Shown: positions 33,221 to 45,651, numbered from the stretch's first letter. The stretch is DNA of 64,000 nt from Sorex araneus (GCF_027595985.1 NC_073303.1:21751102-21815101), one strand, 5' to 3'. Numbers and translations are program-made. The notes: generated by a model not told the origin, from the sequence alone.

Positions 33221-34905
33221 GCTGCCACCTTGACTGGATCCTTTGTCCAAGGTAGCACCTCAGGCAAAAGCCCATTGGTCACTCAGCACTGTTCCCGGAA
33301 GTGGGTGATAGATACTGGCCTCCAGGGGTGCTGGAAGGCTGGGGGAGGAAGGGGAGGTGGTGGTGGTGGTGGGGGTTGGTCTGGTCAGGTTGGGGGCCCC
33401 TGTGCTGAAAGAACTGGTGTATCATGATGGCCATCCACACGTGATCATCAATTTGTGGGCACATGGGTGCAGCCCCCTTCTAAATCACTACAGATGACCG
33501 CCACTCGCTTTATGCAAAAGGGAGTCCCGCTGCGTAGGTGGCGTAGGTGACGTAGGTGACGTGCAGCAGCGCTATGAAGAAGGGAGGGACGCCGGGGCTT
33601 TTTCTGGGACCACAGTTCACAGACCTGTGGCATGGCTGTGTTCCCTCCTTCAGTACACACACACACACACACACACACACGTTTCTCCTCCTTGCCGGCC
33701 CTGCGAATTGGAAATAGTGATACACAGCCCTCTCTCCCAGCGTTGGGGGGGCAATTTAATTAATGTTTTTAAAGCACGCTGAGGCCTTCGGACGAAAACT
33801 GCTGTGTAAGTGCAAAATTATTATTAGTTCTCAGCCTCCCGGCCCCTGACTCCTGACACGGGCTTTTGTGTTTCTGAATAGGAGCCATTTCTGGGCCGTC
33901 CAACTGGTTCTTTCCGGAACATAATGCGAGTACATACACATTTGCGGATTTCTTTTTTTCCCCCCTTTGAAAAAAGCCTTGCAAACTCTGTGGGATGTCT
34001 CGAAGCTTTTCAAGGTCTGAATTTCCCTCTACTTGTCTCTGCTAAGTACTGTAATCTACTAGAGTCGATTGTAAACAGGCTACTTTGGGGGGGAAAAAAA
34101 AGAGGAGGGAAAAATGGTCAATTTGAAGAAATAGCCCCTATTATAATGAAGAATAAAACAATATCGCCTTCTCAGGCAGAATCTAAATGAGCCGCTAAGT
34201 GGGGTCTGGCTCCCTTGCCCAGAGGGATGCTGTATGTGTTTCTGCATGGAAAGGGAGAAGAATAAATTTGCTTTCCCTGCCCAAGTTCTGCCTCCTTCCT
34301 GCGCCCGGAACTTCTCAGGAGCCATGGAAACAAATCCAGCCCACCTTGAAGAGGTCTTCCTGAGATTGCTTCGTTACCTCCCTGCTCGGCCGGGTCCCCA
34401 CTGGGAGCACGAACTGAAGAAGTGGAAAAGGAAAAAAGTCTGCGAGATAAATGCCTGGTCTCTGCGGAAGAGAGAGGGACCTGTGTGCACTTGGTCAAGC
34501 ACTGGGGCAAAAGAAAGTTCCTCTGGCCCCATTCCCAGTGTTAGACCCACCCCCCGGGTACCCACCCGCTGCCTCTGAGACTCCCTGGGAAGTGGAATTG
34601 GTTTCTCAGATGCTTTCATCAGCAAGCACCTATGAGGTTTTGTTATTTAAAACGCTCAAGGAGCTCTTACATAACCTGAAAGCACTTGGGTAGAAGGACA
34701 AAGGCCCAGAATTCAGGCGAGGACCAAAATGGCAGCTCTGCGCCAGGCCAGCCAGGAAGGCCAAGTAGGAAACACATGTTTCCATCCTTCCCTGCTCACT
34801 GCGAACTCACATCAAGTCTTGGACCAACTCCCTTAGAAACTGACCTGAAAATCCAATGAGCAGAGACCCCACCGCAGGAAAATGAAGGATAGTAGCTGGA
34901 TGGAT
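33221..34905. other. Unique sequence, candidate conserved noncoding
   Basis: 1.7 kb without a transposon. An AC repeat is at 33656-33681. The part 33750-34190 contains CAATTTAATTAATG (homeodomain-like) and TGTAAACA near 34070 (forkhead-like). A regulatory role is speculative. Confidence 0.35.
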
Positions 34906-34928
34906 GGTAGAGAGACAGAGACAGAGAA

Positions 34929-34963
<35 letters not shown>

Positions 34964-35044
34964 CAGAGACAGAGACAGAGACAGAGAGACAGAGACAAAC
35001 ACAGACACAGAGAGACAGAGACAGACAGAGACAGACAGAGAGAG
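34906..35044. repeat. (GAGACA)n array
   Basis: Hexamer array with GA-rich interruptions. Confidence 0.97.
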
Positions 35045-35102
35045 GCCACAAGCTGAGTTAGGGAGATTTCCAAACTGAAGGGTTACCCCAAACAGTTGGA
35101 GG

Positions 35103-36010
35103 TGAAGACAGTGGGCCCCCAGGCTGGCTGGCTTATGTGAGGAGGGGAGGAGAGAGATGTTCACTTTCTCTAGATCCCCCTCTGCCACCCTGAGACAGGC
35201 TGGGAAGCCTAGGACTAATAAAGTCTGCCACGAGCTCCTACACAGAGTCAGGCCGAGCCTTACCCAGGGTTTCAGGATCCTTGTCTTATCTCACAGAAAG
35301 GAATTTCAGGAGGAGACAAGTAGTGAAGTAAAAACAGATAAAAGTTGGAGGTTTAAGAAGTGGAAGGTTGGGGCTGGAGCGGGTAGGGCGTTTGCCTTGA
35401 GGCCGACCTGGGTTCGATTCTCAGCATCCCATAGAGTCCCCGAGCACCGCCAGGAGTAATTCCTAAGTGCAGAGCCAGGAGTAACCCTGTGCATCGCCGG
35501 GAGTGACCCAAAAAGCCAAAAAAAAAAAAAAAAAGTGGAAGGAGGGAGAGACCGTGAGAGAGAGCAACACTCTAAGAGAGAATGTGGGCTTCTCCAAAGG
35601 CAGAGCGCCCCTACACACTCCCCAGTATATGACAGCACGAAAATACAAATTTCAAGAGGGGAGATGCAGGTGACACATGGGCCCGGCCACGTGTGCCCAA
35701 GCAGCACATGGGCTCGGGCAGCATATATGCACCTTTGCTCAAGGTAGTTCTATAGGGTTTTCCCCAAGGTGCCCCACGTGGAGCTTTCTAGTTAGGTAAG
35801 AGTCTGTTGCAAAGGGGGTCGAGTTGGAAGAGGTCCGTGGTCTTCTTTAAAATTCCTTTCCTGGACCTTTGTTTCTGCTAGACCTTTTCTTGGAGGAGGG
35901 TCCAGCCTGCTCTGGGACTGTTACTGGTGCCAGGAAGATCTTATCAGGCCAAGGCCTTAATTCTTGCAGCTTCAGGGCTATTGAATTTATTTCTTCTCAG
36001 AAATGCATAT
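35103..36010 (-). repeat. LTR of family 1, copy 3 (older, right end lost)
   Basis: Aligns in order with the copies at 7769 and 10167: TCACTTTCTC, GAAAGGAATTTCAGGAG, AGGCAGAGCGCCCCTACACA, TTCAAGAGGGGAGATGCAGG, then CTATAGGGTTTTCC. The terminal ACATCA end is missing. A SINE (35368-35532) is inserted in it. Confidence 0.78.
35368..35532 (+). repeat. Type A SINE inside the LTR, with TSD
   Basis: Lacks part of the A box (GGAGCGGGTAGGGCG). 10-bp TSD AAGTGGAAGG at 35358-35367 and 35533-35542. Confidence 0.95.
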
Positions 36011-36013
36011 ATA

Positions 36014-36188
36014 GGGGCTGGAGCGATAGCACCGTGGGTAGGGCGTTTGCCTTGCACGCAGCCGACCCAGGTTCTATTCCCAGCATCCCAAATGGTCCCC
36101 TGAGCACCGCCAGGAGTCATTCCTGAATGCATGAGCCAGGAATAACCCCTGTGCATCGCCAGGTGTGACCCAAGAGGCAAAAAAAAAA

Positions 36189-36189
<1 letters not shown>
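36014..36189 (+). repeat. Type A SINE
   Basis: Near-consensus, A tail, followed by a TA microsatellite. Confidence 0.95.

Positions 36190-36226
<37 letters not shown>
36190..36226. repeat. (TA)n microsatellite
   Basis: About 16 TA units directly behind the SINE tail. Confidence 0.95.
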
Positions 36227-36227
<1 letters not shown>

Positions 36228-36663
36228 CATTTATATACAGGCTTCCATGCTATCTGGTGAGTTCTGACAACTTTGCCTCAATGCCATGTTTTACCCAAAT
36301 GGTAAATTCCTGGATTGAACGACACCTGCCCCAAGCAAGGAGCTGAGTTGGTGAGTAGTCGAGAGGCCACTGTCCAAGCGGGCTTTCTCCTATCAGTCCA
36401 CACTGGACAGTCAGCAAACCAGTCATGCCCCTGCACACACAGGCTCCCCGAGTTTAGCCAGAATCAGCGGGTGGGGTGCCACCGCCTGTAGTGCTCCCTT
36501 ACTGCCCCATGTCCCTCCCCGCACCCAACTCTACTCCCTGACAGCATCACTGTCCTCTCTGCCACCAGATAGAGCTGAGACTGCAGCCTCCACGTAGACA
36601 GGCCTTAGCATGGGTTCCCCAGGCGTCATTAGCCGAGTTTGCTTGATCATAGTATGTAGCATC
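36227..36663 (-). other. Unclassified, possibly the rest of the left inverted-repeat element
   Basis: On the minus strand it continues from the left arm. Not recognised. Confidence 0.35.
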
Positions 36664-36841
36664 ACATAGCCTCAGGTAGTTTAGGTTTATTGGGTTACTC
36701 CCGTCACAGTGCTCCCATTCCTCTGTGTTTATTGGTAGGGTCTTTCTTAGTGTTCTGTTGACTTGCAAATATTGTTTTTCTCTTTTCCTTGAGTCCTTTG
36801 CATAGTTTATTCAGAGCCATGTCCTTTTTGTATGGACACAG
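36664..36841 (-). repeat. Left arm of a 178-bp inverted repeat
   Basis: Its reverse complement equals 37242-37419 with 8 mismatches and no gap. Both start CTGTGTCCATACAAAAAGG. Unclassified interspersed element, perhaps an L1 5' UTR. Confidence 0.95.
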
Positions 36842-37241
36842 GAAGACTTAGCAGATGCTATGCTTTTGTAACCTGGGAGTCATTGGACTCTACATGATAT
36901 TTTCCTCCTGGGCATCTGTTCTCTCAACCTAAGCCTCAGCTGCCCTTACTTCCTAGCACCCCCAAAAGCAGTGTCCTGACGAGGGACAAGACGGACCCAG
37001 GGCAAGTGGTGAGTTGTGTGCTACCCTGGCATCGAGATGGGCCTGGCCAAAGTGCCTAATGCTTAACTATAAGTTAAGAGCTTGGTCATGGACAAAATTT
37101 GCTGTCATGATCCAAACAGTGATAACTAGATTCGGAGCCTGCTAGGGTTAGGAATGATTAATCTGGCCTGAGTGCTGTAGTCTGAGTCTGTGGCAAGATG
37201 TTGCCAGGAGAGCTGCCTTGCAAGCCTCAATGTATCTCTTG

Positions 37242-37419
37242 CTGTGTCCATACAAAAAGGGCATGGCTCTGAATAAACTATGCAAAGGAATCAAGGAGAA
37301 GAGAAAAACAATATTTGCAAGTCAACAGAACACTAAGAAAGAAGCTAACAATAAACACAGAGGAATGGGAGCACTGTGATGGGAGTAACCCAATAAACCT
37401 AAACTACCTGGGGCTATGT
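37242..37419 (+). repeat. Right arm of the 178-bp inverted repeat
   Basis: About 95.5% identical to the left arm in opposite orientation; the spacer is 400 bp. On the plus strand it is followed by L1-like sequence. Confidence 0.95.
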
Positions 37420-38570
37420 TATCTTACAATAGTAGATTTATGGAAACTCCATACTGCTGATCACCCCCCACCCCCGCAGGTTAGTTTGAACTTGGCACAC
37501 AGGTACCCCCCCAGAGGTGCTTATAATCTTGAATCCCAGACACTCATAACTACAGATTCCCTAGTCACCTCCCAGACCTACTTATCACAGTTCACCAAGG
37601 TTTCATGGAATGGAGATAATGGGGAAATCGAGGAACTCACCAGCATGGATGGATTGAGACAGCAACCTGGAAAGACCCCTAGGACACCAGCAACGCCAGC
37701 TACCTGAAGTTTTCAAAGCAAGTCTTAGTGAAGCTCAGTCAAAATGAGGATTTCAGTGGACGAGAACTTTGACAAGACAGAAAGATTGGGAGAAACTCAA
37801 GGAGAAATCGTCCTGCTCAAGAATTCAGAAGACAAACTAAAAATTACACTAGAGGAGCTTAGTAGCAAACATGGAAGAAGCTGAAAATCAAAGAAGTGAG
37901 CTTGAAGATAAAGTAGTGAAAATAATCTAAAAGACGAGCAAAAAAAAAAAAAAAAGCAAGGCTAGAGAACAATCAGGTAACATGTGCCATAGGCAACAAC
38001 ATCTAGATGTTTCAGAAGAGTGACAGGCAGAAATCTTAGTTGAAGAAATAATAGTCAAGAACTTCCCCAAACTGAGAAAGAAATTAGACATCTAAATCTA
38101 GAAAGCTCAGACTTTCAAGAAAAAGAGACCCAAATAGATGCACACTAAGATACAACATAAATAAAATAGCAAAAAAACCAAAGAAACAGAAACAAAACCT
38201 AAAAGCAAGCAGAGAAAAGCAAATATTCACAGAGAAGCACGCTCTTATAAGATAGCTAGCAGAGGGCAGTGGCATAATGTCCACAAATGCTGAATGAAAA
38301 AGACCTGCAGTCGGAATTCTAACTCTTTTAGGTTATTAGTCTATATGGTTACAGGAAGAATAAAGAGATTTCACACACAGTTAAAGGAAATTATCACTGT
38401 TACAGAAACCCTCCAAGGAATACTTAAGGGACTTCTTGGAAGAAAAAGAAAGCCCAGCTGGAAGTAGCAAGATAGCTTTAAAAGACATATATTGTAGGTA
38501 AAAAGGACAGCAATAAAAAAGCAAGTTATTTTAAAGTTTGCTGTAGTTCCCCCGCCCCCCATCATCATTG
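37420..38570 (+). repeat. Old L1/HAL1-like ORF1 region
   Basis: From about 37740 the decayed reading shows coiled-coil-like EEAENQRSELEDKV, as in L1 ORF1p, then a region resembling the ORF1-ORF2 span (CTCCAAGGAATACTTAAGGG). Many stops. The 37420-37740 part is uncertain. Confidence 0.5.
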
Positions 38571-38635
38571 TAGTGTTAAGTTTAGGGAATTTTAAATTTC
38601 ACATATTGTGTTTTTCAGTTCTAATATTTCGGTTC

Positions 38636-38835
38636 TTTTTTAATTTTTTTTTATTTTATAAGGTAGTTCACAATATTTGATTACAGTTAATATTCAAACA
38701 CCAATCCCACCACTATTACACCTTCCCACCACCAAATGTGGGATGTTTCCATCCCAAGCCCCTAGCCCTGTCCCAAAGTACAATCAAAATGATATATTTT
38801 GTTTTGCCTGTTACCACTAAAAATGCTACCAAAAA
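38636..38835 (-). repeat. L1-type 3' tail, reversed
   Basis: The minus strand reads GGGATTGGTGTTTGAATATT followed by an A-rich end, like 2706-2868. Confidence 0.55.
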
Positions 38836-39354
38836 AATATCCATAGAGGAGACAGTGTGAAGATTGTTCTGTTTTGGCAGGGGCCACCAAGACATTCTTT
38901 AGAATATCACTAACATGTTGTTAAAAGTTGAGTGATGCGAGCTTTCGTATATAAATCTGAAAATATGTATATATGCATATATACACATATATCCCTCTAT
39001 GACTTGTTGCCTATTATTTGAACCCCATCAAATGTGGTGTGGTACTTATGGAGAATGGGTAGGGTATATCTTATGATATTTTGGTTCTTTTAAAACTACA
39101 TTATTTCTCTGTCAAGAATTCATAAATATTCATTTATTACTAACATATTTTCCAGTCCATCATCAAATATAGTTATAATCATATTATTTTGCTCCATTCA
39201 AAAAATGAAGGGCCAGCTGATGACCAATTCAGCATTCTGTGAGCTAATGCCAGCTTTTATTGGTACAAAGAATATCTTTCATATAAAGGTCCAATCCAGA
39301 ATTCTCAGAATTAGTTTGGATTCAGGACCCTGAACTATGTATTGGCATTACGGT
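38836..39354. other. Unclassified AT-rich sequence
   Basis: Nothing recognised. Confidence 0.35.
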
Positions 39355-39364
39355 ATTAAATTGT

Positions 39365-39506
39365 GGAGCCAGAAAGATACTATAGGAAGTAAGGCTGTGA
39401 CTAACCAGGTTCGAATCCCCAGTACCACACATGGCCCTCTGAGCACAGAGCCAGGAGTCCATCCTGTGTATGGCCTCATGGGTCTCCCCTCCACCAAGAA
39501 AAAGAC
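39365..39506 (+). repeat. Old type A SINE with TSD
   Basis: Diverged copy with a 10-bp TSD ATTAAATTGT at 39355-39364 and 39507-39516. Confidence 0.88.
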
Positions 39507-39516
39507 ATTAAATTGT

Positions 39517-40179
39517 TTTATAAGGATTTTAAAAAAGCACAATGTGAGTAAGTTAAGGGAGTAAATTTATTCACGATGGTCATGGTGCTGCTGGAACTAG
39601 ATTTAGTGGGGATTCACACATTAAGATTGGAAGAATGGTTCTTAAGTACTTACTTGTCACCACTAAAATAAAATTGTCCGTGTGTTTTATAAGGGCCCCA
39701 TAATACTGCTGCCAACCGTGCAGGCTAGGAAATCTTTTCTGTTGTTATCACCCAGTGACTGCCATCCCCACTTCCCTTTTCTATGTGGCAGTCTGCTTTC
39801 CTTACAAAATTCTAAGAGATGTTTTATAAGGTATTTATAGGAGACGATGAATTGGCAGTTCCTAAATTTCTATAAACCCAATGCCATTTTCAAAAATTCG
39901 CATAGAGTTTGTGAAAGAATATTACTCACTGTTTTGTGATAAACTGCCTGGGTTGGTATCAATTCAGTTAGTGAAAATTTTATGTATTCTCTTAGATTAG
40001 AATTTTTCTTCAGAAAATGTGAATTGTGGGATCATCACCATCTTAACAGATGCTATGAGGTATTTCTAAAGAGATCTATTTATCATTTACTCCACTTGTC
40101 AAAAAATAGTAATTGTCTTCATGGTTTGGGGGAAAAGTAATAAATGAGATGTTACAAAGAGCTCAGATGACAGGCTTCT
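39517..40179. other. Unclassified sequence
   Basis: Nothing recognised. Confidence 0.35.
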
Positions 40180-42390
40180 AATCAAACCAATGCTGATCAA
40201 ATACAACACCATCTTGCACAGGAGGAATAGGTCCATCCTGCAGGATTGGAAAGCTGAGGCAGCAGTGACAGATAAGACAAGATGGAGCAAGGGACAGCAC
40301 CCTCACCCTTAGGACTCGAGCCACAAGGACACATTCTCTCCTCATCCAGGTCAGAGCCCTGTAGATGTGGTGTCCGAAGCTGCGGCTGCTGATTAATTTC
40401 ACCCTCCATATCTCATAAGAACCATAAATTAGTCTCTTATGTGGGACCTTCACTAGAGCAGCATGATCACTGAAAACACATTAGGCCAATAATTCGTTAG
40501 CCCCTGCCCCAATTAATCACTACACCAAAAACAAATAATAGTGGTAAGCGTGAAAGCCCCAACTGCACAGATCACAATGGTAAAGCAACACTGAAACCCA
40601 CCAGGCTTAGTGAGTGAAGACGCTAGCCCAGAAGACCTAGCCAGTGATAGTGAGCTATATAACCTTTCTGATAAGGAATTTAGAAGAGAACTATTAAAGA
40701 TGCACAGGGAGCTAAAAGAAACAACGGAACACACTGCCAATAAGATACAAGAAGATTGGAGAGCAGAAATGAGGAAAATGCAAATAAAATTACAAACAGA
40801 AATGATAGATCTGAAAAACGTGGTAGGTGACATGGGACACCGAGGGGAAGGCTTCAGCAGCAGAGAAATAGCTGTTGAGGACAGAATCAGCGAGCTCCAA
40901 GATGAGGTGCAGAGGAATCTCCAGACAACAGCAGAAAATGGGTAAGAGCCTCAAAATAAACCAACAGATGTCAAGAGAAAATCGGGATGAAACCCAGAGG
41001 AATAATATAAGAATCACGGGAGTCCCAGAAGGACGTAAAGAAAACCCTGATGAAGAAGGAAATGTCAAAGACATCATTGCTGAGACATTCCCAGAGCTGA
41101 CGAGCACATAAGAGCAGATTCAGGAGGCCCAAAGGGTACAAGCTAAAAGACAACAAAATAAAAATACCTCAAGACAATCCTTATCAGAATGACGAAAACC
41201 ATAGACAGATAAAATTCTGAAAGCAGCAAGATCAAAGAAAGAAATTGCTTATAAAGGAGCACCCTTAAAATTTACAACAGTCTTATCTGATGAAAGCTTC
41301 AGGAGCTGAAGACGGTGGTGAGATGTCATAAAAAAAAAACACAATGAAATAAACACCTCTCCAAGAATACTTTGCCCAGCTAGACTCTCATTCATATTGG
41401 AAGGAGCAACACACAGCTTCAAAGACAAACAACAACTCAGGAACGTCATAGAATTAAAACCATGTTTACAAGAAAAACTAAATGGGCTACTTTAAGATGA
41501 CAAACCCCTCAAATACATCAAACTTCAGCAGAATAATGGACAAAACCCCGTAACAATAATCTCTCTCAATGTCAATGGGCTAAATGCAGCAATCAAAAGA
41601 CTCAGAGTGCAGGATGAATCAGAAAATTGAACCCAATATTCTGTTGCCTGCCAAAAACACATCTCAACAGACTCAGAGTCAAAGACTAGAAAACAATTCT
41701 ACAGGCAAAAAACTCTCTCAAAAGAGCTGGGGTGGCCATTCTGGTATTGGACCATATTGATTTCAGACCGAAGAAGATCAGAAGAGACAGTGAAGGTCAT
41801 TGATCTTCCATATCACCCTGCAATACCACTTCTGGAAATATATCCTGAAGATGCAAAAAAGCACAGTAGAAATGACATTTGCACCTGTGTGTTCATTGCA
41901 GCACTGTTCACAATAGCCAGAATCTGGAAACAACCCGAGTACTGGAGAACAGATGACTGGTTAAAGAAACTATAGTACATCTACACAATGGAATACTACA
42001 CAGCTCTTAGAAAGGATGAAGTCATGAAATTTGCTTATATGTGGATGGTCATGGAGAGTATCATGCTAAGTGAAATGAGTCAGAAGGAGAGGGACAGACA
42101 TAGAATGACTGCGCTCATTTGTGGAATATAAAATAACATAATATGAGACTGACACACAAGGACAGTAGAGACAAGGGACAGGAAGATTGCTGCATGGTTG
42201 GAAGCCTGCCTTATGAGCTGGGGGAGAAGGCAGCTGGGATAGAGAAGGAATCACTAAGTCAATGATGGTTGGAGGGATCGCTTGCGATGGGAGATAAGTA
42301 GATAAAGTAGATAAAGTAGATGATGAAAGTAGATAAAGGACCAAACATGATGTCCTCTCAGTATCTGTATTTCAAACCATAATGGCCAAA

Positions 42391-42435
<45 letters not shown>

Positions 42436-42597
42436 TAAGAGGGAAATTGTCTACCATAGAGGCAGGGGAAAAGGGGATACTGGGGACATTGGTGGTGGAA
42501 AATGCACATTTGGGGAGGGATGGGTGTTTGATCATTGTGTGATTGAAACATGAAAACTTTGTAACTGTATCTCACAGTGATTCAATTAAAAAATTAA
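40180..42597 (+). mobile_element. L1 retrotransposon lacking most of ORF2
   Basis: Order: probable 5' UTR (to about 40580); decayed ORF1 with NNIRITGVPEG of the RRM and AYKGAPL near the C-terminal domain (to about 41490); the start of ORF2 endonuclease (ISLNVNGLNAAIKRLRV, then FRPKKIRRDSEGH); an abrupt jump near 41800 to the ORF2 end (YHPAIPLLEIYPED, IAALFTIARIW); and a 3' UTR with a GA run (42394-42431) ending CTCACAGTGATTCAATTAAA. Frameshifts and stops make it inactive. About 3 kb of ORF2, including all of the reverse transcriptase, is absent. Confidence 0.9.
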
Positions 42598-42794
42598 GTA
42601 CTACTTGATTAGTCGATTTTGGAGAAAACAAAACAAAACAAAAGAGACAAGATAGATAAACTAGCTTCACCCTGTAACTACATTGACTGTGCACCTGTCC
42701 GTCATCTAGGGTGGCAACTGTGCTAGTTCCTGCGGTCTAAGCCTTTGACTTTGAGGTCAGAATAAAAAACAATCATTTATTTCCGTTTTTATAT

Positions 42795-42968
42795 TTGAGA
42801 AGGGTTGGACACTTGCCCTGTACACATCTGACCCAGAGTTGATCCCTGGCACCCCATATGGTCCCTCTACCACCACCAGGAGTGATTCCTGAGTGCAGAC
42901 CCAGGAGTAACCCCTGAGCATCACCGGATATGGCCTCCAAAACAAACAAACAAACAAAAACAAAAACA
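42795..42968 (+). repeat. Type A SINE, diverged
   Basis: TTGCCCTGTACACATCTGAC, CACCCCATATGGTCCC, GAGCATCACCGGATATGGCC, then AAAC repeats. Confidence 0.8.
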
Positions 42969-43517
42969 CTCAAATGACTTAGTTGAGCTGCCTCCGTTTC
43001 CCCAGGAACTCTGAAAGCAAACCAGTTTTAAGGGGCCAGAGTGAAGCAGATGGAAAGTGATGAAGGTGCCCTCTGCACACAGTTTAGGTCCTTGCTTTTC
43101 CCTTCATTTCTGTGTGCGAGACAAGCACTTTAGCTGCTGTACTATCTTTCTGTCCCCTACATAATTTTTTAACTTTGTGTTTTCATCTCGCAAATATATG
43201 AAAAGGAGCAATAACTGGCTGAACAGCTCAAAACTGCCACGTCCACCTGCAGGTTGATGTTTCTCACAACAGAGCGCTAAGTGAATGCTGTCTCCGGAGA
43301 AAGACGGACAGGACGGACGTCAGCATAAGGGGTACAATCATTTCAGTGAGATTGCAGGGGCTCCTGCTACCTAGACGCATGGGGGCTGGGATATTTATCA
43401 CAGTGGCTGCTTAAGGAAGAACTCTATTGGTTTTGAGGTGTGGTCTTTATTTTTATACCTCATAAACTTGCAACAGTTTATCTGAATATTCATGTGCCAT
43501 TTTTATTTAAATGTAAA
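42969..43517. other. Unclassified sequence
   Basis: Two SINE-like scraps facing each other at 43030-43160. Otherwise nothing. Confidence 0.35.
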
Positions 43518-43534
43518 TCTTTGTTTTAATTTTA

Positions 43535-43710
43535 TTTATTTTTTTGCTTTTTGGGTCACACCCAGTGATGCTCAGGGGTGACTCCTGGCTCTGCACTCAG
43601 GAATTACCCCTGGCTGTGCTCAGGGGATCATCTGGGATCCTGGGAATCGAACTGGGGTCAGCCGCATGCAAGGCAAATGCCCTACCTGCTGTGCTATCGC
43701 TCCAACCCCC
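43535..43710 (-). repeat. Type A SINE with TSD
   Basis: Full reversed copy with a 17-bp TSD TCTTTGTTTTRATTTTA at 43518-43534 and 43711-43727. Confidence 0.96.
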
Positions 43711-43788
43711 TCTTTGTTTTGATTTTAAGAAGATGATGCTTACTTAGTGCTACTTATTTAAGTGAATTGTGTTAAAAATGGTTTTAAA

Positions 43789-44284
43789 AGTCTGGTGAGC
43801 AACGCGGCCGGAGAAATGCTCCGGACCCGAATCCGGGCCAACAACACCAGGGATCCAGACGGAGGAGGTACAGCAGGCACACCTTCTCCGGATGGAGCCC
43901 TGGCGACACTGAGAAGCAACTAACACGGCTCCGGGTTGCAGGACTGGAACACATCCAAGCCTTTTCTAAAAACTGAAAACATATAATCTTTTAATGGCAA
44001 ACCAATTATCAAATGCTTCCTTAGTAGGGCTGTCTTCATTGGGGGGAAACTCCAACAACAATAGTGAGTTTTGTTTTACAATATGGAATGTAAGCAAGGT
44101 AGAGAGAAAATGAAGTGAAATTCATCAGTTATACAGTTGGGGGGGCTGTGGCGGGGGGTATACTGGGGATTTTGGTGGTGGAATGTGGGCACTGGTGAAG
44201 GGATGGTGTTTGAATATTGTATAACTGAGACATAAACCTGAAAACTTTGTAACTTTCCACATGGTGATATAATAAAAATTTTTT
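43789..44284 (+). mobile_element. 0.5-kb nonautonomous retroposon: GC-rich head on an L1 tail
   Basis: A 15-bp perfect TSD AAAAATGGTTTTAAA (43774-43788 and about 44286-44300) bounds it. The first 160 bp are GC-rich, with the hairpin CCGGAG-AAATG-CTCCGG. The middle is unclassified. The last 150 bp follow the L1 tail (TATACTGGGGATTTTGGTGG, GGTGTTTGAATATTGTATAA, A-rich end). No ORF. Confidence 0.75.
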
Positions 44285-44382
44285 AAAAAATGGTTTTAAA
44301 GAAATTCTCTGTTCAAATGCACTCTCCACTTTGTGGTTGTCGGTGCTGGATTTTCTATCCCCTTACCTTCTCCCTTCACTAC

Positions 44383-44490
44383 CCAGAGCAATAGCACAGA
44401 GGGTTGGGCATTTGCCTTGCACGCCGCCATAATTCCTGAGTACAGAGCCAGGAGTCATCCCTGAGCATCGCTGGGCATGACCCCAAAATA
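44383..44490 (+). repeat. Type A SINE with internal deletion
   Basis: The head (to CTTGCACGCCGCC) joins directly to ATAATTCCTGAGTACAGAGC; the B box and first half of the body are missing. Confidence 0.85.
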
Positions 44491-44689
44491 TCAACGCCCC
44501 TCCCTTGCCCCCCAAACAACAAAATACTCCTTATCATTCTAGTCCAAGTTCAAGTGGAGTTTGTCCTTACAAATCTTCCCAATTGAATCTGAGTCTTCTG
44601 CTGTACTCAGTGTCCCTGTTCCTCCTCCAATAGACTCCTGAGGTTAAGGAAAAGAAGTTATGACTTCAGCTCTGAGCTCGTTTCTCCCT

Positions 44690-44812
44690 CCACTGGATTA
44701 CACACTCCTTGAAAGGCAAGTTTTTGTCTTGCCTTTTTTTTTTGGTATATGACTTAGAGTACCTATAACAGTCCTGTGTCCACAGTAAATGCTCAGATAA
44801 AAACACCTACGT
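44690..44812 (+). repeat. L2 3' fragment
   Basis: CACTCCTTGAAAGGCAAG, then CCTGTGTCCACAGTAAATGC, then TCAGATAAA follow the LINE2 3' order. Confidence 0.65.
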
Positions 44813-45651
44813 TTAATTTCACCCACGGAACATACACAGAGTGACACTGCAAGTGGCAGGAAGTGTGAGTCTAATTGTCCATGATTAAAAGCTGAAAATT
44901 AGGGAATAAACAAATTAAATCTCAAGAAGAAAATAAATAGCAATAATAGACTCTGATCAACGAACTAATTGATTGTATCTTATCAACCAATTAGATCAAA
45001 TTTGTTCCTGCAAACAATTCGTCAGAAAGCCATGGGAGACAGTTGGCATGGAATTAAGCAAACAGCTTCATCCTAAGATTTTTTTTTTGGCCCGTGGCTA
45101 TATTTTAAAAAGGAAAGATAGAGTATCAAGCAATTATCTAATTAATGCCACTGCATAAAGTTGCCAATGAAGAAGGCACTGGGGAACCAGGCTAAATTAT
45201 TCTGAGATGCCCAGCTCTGACCGTGCCACGGGGTCAAACATACGTGCTTTACACACTCTCTCCATGTCCACAGCCTGCGGTGGCATCTAGTTCCTGCAAC
45301 CCCAGCAAATCAGCAGGCTCTGCTGGGCTCTGGCTGTGCAGATCAGTATTTTGTATGGTGAAACCCGCTAAGAGTTATTATAAAAGCAAGACCCACAGGC
45401 CTGCTTTTGAGTGGATGTGCCGCTGATACTTCTCGTCTGTTTTTGTGTCTTGGGACATCCACAGGTAAAATTATTATAGCTGTAGATCTAATTCCACAGA
45501 CAAAGAGGGCCTGAAAACATGGGCTTTCTCTGGCCGTGGAGACGAAGAATAAAAATGGTCTGTGATCATCTACCTTCCTCTGAAATGCTTGATAGGTCTC
45601 AGTGGAGATATTGGAAAACTATTCTCCTGGATAAATTCTCTTCTCTCTCCT

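Noticed and set aside
40610-41111. ORFs of 78-111 codons that look conserved
   Set aside because: They are frameshifted parts of L1 ORF1, not a host gene.
43789-43840. tRNA-like promoter in the GC-rich head of the short retroposon
   Set aside because: GACCCGAATCC resembles a B box, but two key bases differ and no matching A box lies at a usable distance.
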